Under the pieces are notes generated by a model, which did not search any database, had not been told where the DNA came from, and worked only from the letters and a program-made list of their open reading frames with translations. Shown piece by piece: positions 27,301 to 34,682 of a DNA stretch of 64,000 nt. How positions within the stretch are numbered: the stretch's first letter is position 1; each line of letters starts with the position of its first letter. The position numbers were made by a program, and so were the translations under genes. The stretch comes from Gamsiella multidivaricata (taxonomy: Eukaryota > Mortierellomycota > Mortierellomycetes > Mortierellales > Mortierellaceae), in NCBI RefSeq assembly GCF_025024155.1, contig NW_026251804.1, forward strand, positions 54,155-118,154, read 5' to 3'.

Positions 27301-28140
27301 GCCGTCTGGCTGGAGGAGCGTGGAAGGAAGATTAGTTCTCGTGCAGTGAACTTTGGAGCGGCAGGCCCTACATCGACTGAGGAACTGGCCAAGATTTTGG
27401 AAGAGTTCCATGGCACTCGAAGGGAACCGTCGAGGAGCAGTACTAGCAGTAATGGAACGAGCGGGAGCAGCAGGCGAAGTGCGAATAGCTCGCAGGATAT
27501 GACCGTTCGGCTCAAGGACACCCCTTTCTCCTCGGTGTCGATTTCATCGGCAGTGCTTATGGATCACGCAAGGCAGCAGCAGCGGCAGCAGCAATCGCCG
27601 CTGACCTCCATTCCTGCATGGAGTGCACTGGAGTTAGCCAAGGAGCTGGATCCTTCTACAGGATTGGTGCTCGCAGAGCGACAAGAGTATGATTCGATGC
27701 TCAACCTCAGTGACGACGACGATGACTATGATGGTGACAGCGGAGATGCGAATTCTACCCGCAACATCAACAACAGCACAAACAACGCGAGCAACCTTCG
27801 CCACAATCTCGATAAAAACAACGCCAATAAGCCCAGTAACGACAACCGCGACACTTACAACTATGCCCAAGACAATAACGCTGATGATGATGGTGATGAT
27901 GATGATGATGATGATGGTGATGAAGAAGAAGATAACAACGATACGATGCGCTGGAACTGGAGAGCTTTACAAGGAGAAGGAAGCACTAGCAGCTACTTGA
28001 CGGAGGCGGACGAGATCGATTGGGATCGCGAGGAGGTTCGGAGCGGCTACGGTACCCCTGTAGCGACTATAACCGCGACGCCGACGGCAGCCTCGTCTTC
28101 GACTTTGCGTCGGCGTTCTTCGCACCGTAGAAACGAATGA
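21350..28140 (+). CDS. SIN protein kinase, Cdc7 (S. pombe)/Cdc15/SepH type
   Basis: A STE-group Ser/Thr kinase of the septation initiation (mitotic exit) network, acting at spindle pole bodies to trigger septation. The first exon, 21350-21382, encodes only 11 residues. The kinase domain starts at the exon at 21542: [11 protein letters not shown] (glycine loop), [10 protein letters not shown] (catalytic Lys), [22 protein letters not shown] (HRD), [10 protein letters not shown] (DFG), [21 protein letters not shown] split by an intron, and [19 protein letters not shown]. Close similarity to fungal SepH throughout this region drives the call. A long helical ARM-like region follows (about 24450-26400; for example [25 protein letters not shown]), also as in Cdc7/SepH. 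The big last exon, 26017-28140, turns into an acidic, Ser-rich, low-complexity tail ending RRNE-TGA. At least 15 introns. Every kinase motif is intact. Confidence 0.93.
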
Positions 28141-28344
28141 CAATCAGGGCGGATGCGTGAAGGACGTTTGGATCTCTCGGAGGATGATGAAGGCGACGAA
28201 GACGAGGACAGAAAGGAGGCAGCTGCCATGATGGATGAGGATACTGTCAATCAGGGTGGCGAGGAGGAGGTTGCGGCGGCGAAAAAAGAACAGAAGAGCG
28301 TTCCGTCTGACGAGAAGAAGTGTGACCGATGCATTATTTCGTGA
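28141..28344 (+). other. in-frame extension after the SIN kinase stop, ending in a CaaX-like motif
   Basis: Directly after the TGA at 28138-28140 the same frame stays open for 67 codons. It continues the acidic style of the kinase tail (LDLSEDDEGDEDEDRKE) and ends CDRC-I-I-S-stop, a four-residue CaaX pattern with Ser last, as preferred by farnesyltransferase. It could be reached by read-through (TGA followed by C) or by splicing out a possible 96-nt intron, 28052-28147 (GTACCC...ATCAG), which keeps frame and removes the stop. It may equally be 3' UTR. Confidence 0.4.
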
Positions 28345-29053
28345 AGAGAGGGAAAGATGCAGAGGAACCGCCAGTTTAAGAGATCCAATACGTAAAATTT
28401 ACATCCGCATATTCTTGCTTAACATGAAGCAACATCCCACAGCTATTGCCAACAAAAACTATCGGCTACAATAAACGCGGCTGTTGATATTTTTTTCTTC
28501 TTTTATACGTAATTAAATACACTGCACCATCGTGCGAGTCAAATACCTTTCGATTAATTGTGTCCAGAAACGTTCGAAAATGCTGGCGGATCGCAATGTG
28601 GATGTTTGCGGCGGCGTCCATCTGTGGTATACCCAGGTCCAAACCCTTACTTACTTTGACTGGTCTAAAATTCACTCGAACATTTGCTGGGCAATCTGCT
28701 TGGCCTATTTCGTTAATTGACCCTTTATTGGAGGTCCTTTTGAATGGACTGTGGTCATCGCAAGCGAAAGAAGCGTCCTGGCGACCGTAAAACCGTGCTT
28801 CTTATGCAGCAGCATATCGAGTGGGCCCATGTATTTCTCCTTTTTGAACGGCTGCTGACTTTGCCAGAGGAACCTGTGCTGACATCGATGTTGGCGTGAG
28901 TCGCTTCATAAGTTGCACTGAGCCTCTTATAAAGGGAAAACTCGAAGATCTTGAAAAAAATGAATCTGGCCTGGATAAGGATATGAACCGGCTCGTCCAA
29001 ACGTTTCGCAACCGCCTTGATTTCCTACCCATCCAACCTGGTCGCTCAATGTA
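28345..29053 (+). other. 3' flank and orphan coding-like fragments
   Basis: After the kinase gene there are about 400 AT-rich bases without a gene. On the plus strand near 28752-28895 a frame reads KTVLLMQQHIEWAHVFLLFE, and at about 28928-29053 another reads GKLEDLEKNESGLDKDMNRL before a TAG. They could be joined by a short 39-base GTGAGT...AAAG gap. They look like protein but match nothing I know, and may be relics of a repeat. Confidence 0.25.
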
Positions 29054-29083
29054 GATACCCCGCCACTAAGCCTGCGGTCAGGG

Positions 29084-30697
29084 CTACCGCTCTAAATACC
29101 TGACCAAACAGATGCTTTTGAAGATTGGCGCCGACTTGCCACTCTTCCCTGACGCTGATATCGTTTGCGCCCTTGTTTTTTTTTTGTTCTCCTGCTGCAA
29201 GCCTCCCTCCTTTATCTCAGCGACTTTGTCCTTCTCCTTCGGCTTGCACGGCTTAGAAAGCTTTACTGTCATTCCAGCAAGGTCGGATGGGACAACAAGA
29301 CTAGGTCGCGAAAGGTCCTTGATGAGTTTGGGTGTATAGCGAGGGTTATGGTCGAAATTGGGGACTTGAATCTGAGCAATATGGGGTCGATGGTCATGAG
29401 CTACAGCAGCGTCCGTCTGCATCATTCCCAAGCCTGGGATACTTATTTACATCGCTTGAACTTGCGCATTTTCTTCTCGTTAGTCTTGGTGCAAGTCCCC
29501 AGATCATGTTCCTTGGGTGACCTCGTTCTCGACTGGCGGACTTTTTGGCGTGCTACCAATCTGCGTTGCTCAAACATAACCAAAGTCGCGTAGACATCGT
29601 TGTGGGGCTGAGACGAGGGTGTTGCGTCGGGGGATCCGTGTTCTTGGCACAAGGCGAACGCCATGAGAACATGGCGGTAATCAACTAGGGTCTTGTTACT
29701 ATGGCACCCTACGCCTACCAGATACTGACGAATCCCGCAAGTGACCGAGTTCTTGCGTTCGCCTGCTTTGAAACGTAGGCTTTTGATGGTCTGGCTATTT
29801 CGCGTGATACCAAGGCCAGAGATACCGTCAAAATAATTATTTTTCGTAACCATTCCTGCCACCAGTAAATGTCGTTCTGCTGGAAGCTTCAGTAGCTTGA
29901 GTATATCGAATTTTATGAAAAGTGCCCACTAGTGCGCGCGTCCAATAGGCGCTACAAAGTTCCGAACGCCTTTGTAGATGATGAGACCGGAGTCGCGACA
30001 AACAACCACCGACTCCTCAGGCCTTAGTGATTGCCCACATATCATGCTAGAGTGGGTATCAGCCTGGCGCGGACAACGACAAACCCTCCAGCCGCATTCC
30101 TCGAGCTCGTTCATGGGTTCTTGCTAAACTACCATGGGTGGACAGTATAAAACTGTCGCGACCCCAGCTAGGTTGCATAGCCAAGACAGGGGTGTGTCAG
30201 GAACCAATTTCCTCTGTCCGGCCTGGGTAAGGGGTGTCCAGCACGACACTCCTCGTCTCACTTTGTCTGTCTTGCCTTTATTATTATCACGAATGCCTAT
30301 CTTATCTTGTCTGTATGAAAGAAAGCAATACTTACCACAGTAGAACCTCATCTAGGAACTTGATATTATCCCTGCTCATATCTTGAATAAACACAGTAAA
30401 CATATCCGAACCCCCTCGTGCCCTTGCTCCTGTTGTTGATCGAAGGATCACTCTGCTTAGCCCAGCCTGAGGTCTCTACAAAACCCACCATGCGGTTGTA
30501 AAACGAGGCCGGGAGGACTCCATTTGATGAAACGATTTCGTTGGTGTCCTTCCTGGCCGAATCGAGCTTCTGGTTTAACGTAGAGGCCCGGCGGGGATCG
30601 CTCGCCCAACTTTTCTAACGATAGAGCGCAGTCGCAGTGAATCGTAGACGCGCTTTTATGAAACTTCTTTGACAATAGCCGATCAATCTACCAGGTA
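29084..30697 (-). pseudogene. XPG/FEN1-like structure-specific nuclease, pseudogene
   Basis: Minus-strand fragments in several frames line up as one family of XPG-type nuclease-like proteins that I recall as multi-copy in Mortierella-like fungi. From the 5' side: FHKSASTIHCDCALSLEK (about 30660), then after the LTR insertion ECGWRVCRCPRQADTH and VVVCRDSGLIIYKGV (30114-29929, an XPG-I-like acidic block in which the family's expected DSD reads DSG). Next comes LLVAGMVTKNNYFDGISGLG (about 29880-29800), similar to the helix-hairpin part of FEN1, and VDYRHVLMAFALCQE. A Lys-rich tail follows (29431-29084). Several frameshifts and stops break it. The 5' end is lost at the boundary of the neighbouring Fanzor element. 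Confidence 0.6.
30154..30480. mobile_element. solo LTR of a retrotransposon
   Basis: A 327-bp segment begins TGTCGCGACC and ends GGTCTCTACA (TGT...ACA ends) and is flanked by the 4-bp direct repeat AAAC (30150-30153 and 30481-30484). It contains an AATAAA-like signal near 30395. Removing it and one AAAC brings two parts of the XPG-like pseudogene next to each other. No internal retrotransposon sequence is present, so it is a solo LTR left by recombination. Confidence 0.6.
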
Positions 30698-30775
30698 GAT
30701 TCTCGCCGGTGATGGTCACCGGTGAACAAAGACCAGTGAAATCCGGCGAAATCCAGTGAAACCCAGTGGTTTTTG
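30698..30775. repeat. left end of the Fanzor element: TIR and sub-terminal repeats
   Basis: GATTCTCGCCGGTGA is followed by TCACCGGTGAACAAAGACCA and three diverged AAATCCAGTG-type units. The same order, TCACCGGTGA-RCAAAGACCAGTG plus decamers, is found in direct orientation at 34044-34115. Confidence 0.75.
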
Positions 30776-31164
30776 CTTGGGGTTTCTTGAATCTAACAAG
30801 TGGTAAAAGAGCAGAAGATGTGGTAATGAGCGTTGTGCTTCAGTGTCAAGTCCAAAGCAAAATAAACCCAGCCAAAGCACTTACATTGATTTCATCGACG
30901 CCTATTAACCGCTTCGCGGCCTCGGTACTGGCCTGTGATGCACAGTAGAAGCCCTGCTATATTGATCCAGCGCTGGATTATCTGACTCCGCTCGCGGATC
31001 CATTTCTAATATCCCCTCGAAGCAAGGTCACGCGTGTACGCAGGGTGCTGAAGATGGCCTTGTTCATTTTGCGCTGGAATCACATATGTCTTGAGAGATT
31101 AGGGCGGCGAGGACTCTGATACGGTTTCTTCTGTATAATCTACTGTCGGCGGTGCAGACGATAC

Positions 31165-31310
31165 CTCAGAACGGCATCCACCTCTCTCCAAATTGGCTTC
31201 ATCTCCACGTCCTCGTCCAGAATGGGACTATGTGTAGTCTCCTCTGTTTGAACTAGCTTTATCTCTATGTCTTCGTCTAGAATCAAGCAATGTATAGTTC
31301 ACTGTAAAAC
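31165..31310. repeat. diverged tandem pair of about 65-bp units
   Basis: The unit TTCATCTCCACGTCCTCGTC-CAGAAT near 31198 is repeated as TTATCTCTATGTCTTCGTC-TAGAAT near 31259, both followed by a similar ATGTRTAGT segment. Most differences are C/T transitions. Confidence 0.6.
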
Positions 31311-31730
31311 AGGAACCATTGCGGCCGACATGGGAAGCGTACCAACTGCGGGGATGTTCGTGGTTCGGATCATGCTAGCGGCTACACTCATAGTACTCTG
31401 GTTCTGACTACTATTGCCTGGGATAGCGCTTGTGGGACTGCAAGAGGCAGCGTTCGATGATCATTCTCGGAGTCGGGCTGAGCTGCGCTTGGCGCCTGCT
31501 TTTGGATTCGGCTCGAAAATCGCTGTCGAGGTATTAGTGACGATATTCACAAGGTGCTGCCTCTTGATCTGGGCTTGTCCCGCCTCTTCATTTGACTCCC
31601 GCTTTCTCTTCGATAGGCGGCAATACTCGCTGCTGTCAGCAGGTTCAAAGGGGTCAGGGGAGAATCTGACTTTCTTAATGGGCCGCGGTGGCGATGAGGA
31701 TGAAGTAACGTTCGCGGAGAACTCGGTCCT

Positions 31731-32312
31731 TTAAGGATGTCTAGTCGCAGTAGGTCCTCCGCTCTTGGATGACACCAACAACGAGAGGTCTGCTTGTTCT
31801 TGTGTAACCAAAGACCACGCACGCTTGTTGTTCAAAGGCTCATGAATCTGTGGGCCAACCTGGAGGGCCGTCGGGATCACGCCGGCGTTTTCTTCCTCGA
31901 GCATGCTTTCGAGCCCGTTGAAGTGCGCAGAGAACTCGCCCTCGTCCTGTGGAGGAGTAGCAGTAGGCTGACATGGGAGAACGGAGACTGGAGCAGTAGC
32001 CACTTGGGATGGACTCTCAGCATCTGTGGGGGCAATAGCCGCTTGGAGTGGAATGTCAGCATCTGCGGCGGCACAACGGACAGACACTGCGGGGGCACAA
32101 GGGGCACGCGTTGCGGAAGTGGAGTTGGGAGCTGTGTTCATAGCAGTGATTCTGTTCACCTTTGTCGCGTTATGTTTGATCATACGTCGCTCTGTCAAGC
32201 GCGGTGGGTGCTCTGGGTCGTTCTCGTAGGAGGCAGGAGAGAGGACGATTGACAGAATGCATAGGAACATGCAGAAGTAGAGATCAGAGAATCTGAACGC
32301 GTTGTCGCTCAT
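31731..32312 (-). CDS. unknown ORF inside the Fanzor element
   Basis: A 193-codon ATG-started frame downstream of the Fanzor. It begins with a hydrophobic stretch (LYFCMFLCILSIVLS) that could be a signal or TM segment, followed by a Thr/Ala/Pro-rich polar region and SLVTQEQADLSLL near the end. No family is recognised. It is the longest intact frame in the element and may be accessory cargo or a fortuitous frame. Beyond 31731 the same strand is full of stops. Confidence 0.35.
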   Translation of the reverse strand: MSDNAFRFSDLYFCMFLCILSIVLSPASYENDPEHPPRLTERRMIKHNATKVNRITAMNTAPNSTSATRAPCAPAVSVRCAAADADIPLQAAIAPTDAESPSQVATAPVSVLPCQPTATPPQDEGEFSAHFNGLESMLEEENAGVIPTALQVGPQIHEPLNNKRAWSLVTQEQADLSLLVSSKSGGPTATRHP

Positions 32313-32561
32313 GGTGTTGGTCAGGGCTAGTTAGCGATGGTCAGGGCTAGTTACCTTTATTGACGCGTTCCCCCTAAGATATGGTAGCGGTGGCGTAGCG
32401 TTATTTCCCACGTGGCGCGGCTCGTGCAGAATTCTCTGCATCCTGACAGCAGTCACAGGACGCGCAGGAGTAAGAGTGCTGCCTCAGAAAAAAATAGTGT
32501 CTGCCATGGAGGCTGCTCGCCTGCGCCCACCAGCTCGCCCTTGCCCTTGCACCACCTCATT

Positions 32562-32565
32562 ACTG

Positions 32566-32627
<62 letters not shown>

Positions 32628-32645
32628 GCTGCTGCTGCCGCTGCT
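32562..32645. repeat. (CTA)n/(CTG)n trinucleotide repeat
   Basis: About 20 CTA units flanked by CTG/CCG triplets. It falls in the C-terminal tail frame of the Fanzor pseudogene, where it reads as an Ala run then a Val run, and in another frame as poly-Ser. An expansion in what was coding sequence. Confidence 0.9.
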
Positions 32646-32659
32646 GCTTCCGGTTTCGT

Positions 32660-34020
32660 GTGCGGCCTTGCATTTTGCTGCATCCAAGGGTAGTTCCCTT
32701 TTTCATCCACTGGCTGGAGATATAATGGTCGCTCTTAATGGAGTAAATGGCTACAAATGACATTGTATATGTTGTGGCCAGCCATGACATCGCGATGCAT
32801 GAGTGTCTTGCAGTTCGAGCAATATAATCTACAAACTTCTTGCAGGCTGGGCACCTCTTGGACATATAGGACCCGTTCACTCCAACCACGATGTAACCGG
32901 GGGACTTGGCCTAGAGCACATCAACACAAAGTCAAAGTTAATAAAAACATAAAACGATTTTACGCGACTTCGGATCTCCGGCGATAGTATCCTTACCTTC
33001 TGAACAAAGTATGACTGGAAGAACTCATGCAAAGACGAAAGTCTCGTCTTGATTGAAAACTTGCCCAAACGGATATCAATAACAACCTAGTTGGCTTCAT
33101 CTCTCTTCCTGCCGACCGATCGGCCAAGTACCTTGATTAGACGCTTCGCGATAAGCCTGTACTATTCATCCCGTGCCCTTCTTACGCCCCACTTATGCTT
33201 CTTGAACCGGTTGTTGCCGTTGTAAAACTCATTCGGTCGTCCCTGTACTTTCTCCAGTTCCGTAAGATAGCTCGCCAAGCTGGTTCCCTCACCACGTTGT
33301 GGTTGCAGCCTAGTCTCGATGCCGCTGGTGGATTCTATTCCGTCGCCTCGGATGATCCCTTTTTGCTCTTCCATCCACCGTCGGTGCTTGAAGGCTGACT
33401 GGTAAACGGCTTTCTGCTTCGCAGCCAAGTTGTAATAGGTGGCGGGAGCGGAGCCTGTGATGTATTGACCACATTATCTTGCTTATATAAAGTGCCTCAT
33501 TTCTCTGAATCCGCCACCACTCGGTGCTGATTCTTTATTAAGAGCACTGTGCCTCTGGGATTACCTCCTATATCTCCAGTCTCCTATACTAGATGAGTTT
33601 ATAGCTATTCCCTAGTATATAAAGCACGATCTGTCATTATTAAAAGAGCACCTCGTTTTTCACAGATCTATCGTCCCCACATACTCCGCAAAGCCTAGCG
33701 TTGGAGCAGGGGCTGGATTTGGACTTTCGCAAGGGCCCTCCATATCGACCTCGATACCAGAGTCACCTTGCTCCCTCACTGTGATATCGCGAGTCCCTTT
33801 ATCATGAGCATTCTTGGGGAGTAGCGTAATTGCTCCGAGTACACATGCCTGGCCGAGGTCGAGACCTAGGACCTTAATCTGTCCCGGCTCACAACCCCAA
33901 AGATCTTCGACATCCTGCCTAATCTCTACAACGTTTCGAACCTTAGTCCATGCCTCCGACGGTGGATGTGGTTCGATGAGGCAGGGCGTCCTGTAGAAAG
34001 TGCCTATATCTAACCGACTG
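32660..34020 (-). pseudogene. Fanzor (eukaryotic TnpB-like RNA-guided nuclease), inactivated
   Basis: Fanzors are RuvC-type nucleases guided by an RNA from their own transposon. Pieces read on the minus strand: RuvC-I IKVLGLDLGQACVLGAI with the expected D-x-G (about 33860); KAVYQSAFKHRRWMEEQKG (about 33400); FYNGNNRFKKHKW (about 33220); GKFSIKTRLSSLHEFFQSYF (33068-33000). A GTAAGG...CTCTAG intron (32996-32911) follows, then VVGVNGSYMSKRCPACKKF. Here the family's RuvC-II Glu (VNE-Y-TS) is Gly. After a frameshift come the second zinc Cys pair and RuvC-III, YCSNCKTLMHRDVMAGHN (about 32825-32770), and the usual ending RPLYLQPVDEKGNYPWM. In-frame stops are at 33162-33164, 33087-33089 and near 32741. 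Sequence between 33660 and 33430 does not fit the family and may be an insertion. The N-terminal lobe is missing or unrecognisable. Confidence 0.82.
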
Positions 34021-34043
34021 AAGCTCTTCCAAGGCTACTGATT

Positions 34044-34207
34044 TTCACCGGTGAGCAAAGACCAGTGAAATCCAGTGAAATCCAGTGAAATCCAGTGAAA
34101 TTCGGTGAAATACAGTGATATAGAAGACTCCATCATGTGTGGAATTCACCGGTGAAAAGACCCAAAAAAAATTATTTACCGCGGTTAATCGTTCACCGGT
34201 GAGAATC
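34044..34207. repeat. right end of the Fanzor element: TIR and sub-terminal repeats
   Basis: Three copies of TCACCGGTGA (about 34044, 34155 and 34193) plus a run of four or five AAATCCAGTG-type decamers at 34063-34115. The outermost copy, with GAGAATC, mirrors the left border. CACCGGTG is a perfect palindrome, a plausible binding site for the mobilising protein. Confidence 0.75.
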
Positions 34208-34680
34208 ATTAATCTGCCTTGCGACTGAAACGAGCGTCTTTGGTATGGGTGATTAAAGCAAGCGATGTAAATGATCTGATCATCAAATCACATCGCCCCA
34301 TGATATAGAAACTGATATAGAAACTCATGTGTATACCGACTGGGCTTCTTGCTGGAACAGGGCTATGGGAGGTCGTTCGACTGTGTCGATATACAGGTGC
34401 TCATGAGGAATGAGGCAAGAGATGAGTTCCAGAATAAGGCGAATGAAGAACGGATGGACAAAGCGGAGGAATAGTCGATCAATTGGAGTAGCCGATGAAT
34501 ACGAGAAGAGGCAATGAACTTGAAAAAGAATAAGGCAGAAGTGAGAAGTGGTAAGGCAGAAGTGGGCAAGACAGCATATTTTATTAGATTATTAGATTAG
34601 AGACCAGGTATGAAGAAGGTTTGGAAAGGGGTGTTTATACATCGTGTATCATGTCTATTCGTCCTATGGCTGAGGTCTCA
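34208..34680. other. sequence between the Fanzor and pogo elements
   Basis: About 470 bases. Minus-strand frames such as FVHPFFIRLILELIS (about 34450) look slightly protein-like but match nothing. It may be flank of the XPG-like pseudogene or another relic. Confidence 0.35.
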
Positions 34681-34682
34681 TA

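Larger units (their letters stand above)
30698..34207 (-). mobile_element. putative 3.5-kb DNA element carrying a Fanzor
   Basis: Proposed borders are imperfect 15-bp inverted repeats: GATTCTCGCCGGTGA at 30698-30712 and its complement TCACCGGTGAGAATC at 34193-34207 (one mismatch). Just inside both ends are more copies of the palindrome-cored TCACCGGTGA and direct arrays of the decamer AAATCCAGTG. The cargo on the minus strand is a dead Fanzor gene (34020-32660), a simple repeat and an unknown ORF (32312-31731). Outside the ends, AGATTAAT and AGATTGAT may be a diverged 8-bp target duplication. The borders are my inference. Confidence 0.5.

Noticed and set aside
32476..32760. poly-Leu, poly-Thr and poly-Ser frames
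   Set aside because: Alternative frames of the CTA trinucleotide repeat; only the frame continuing the Fanzor C-terminus has a biological reading.
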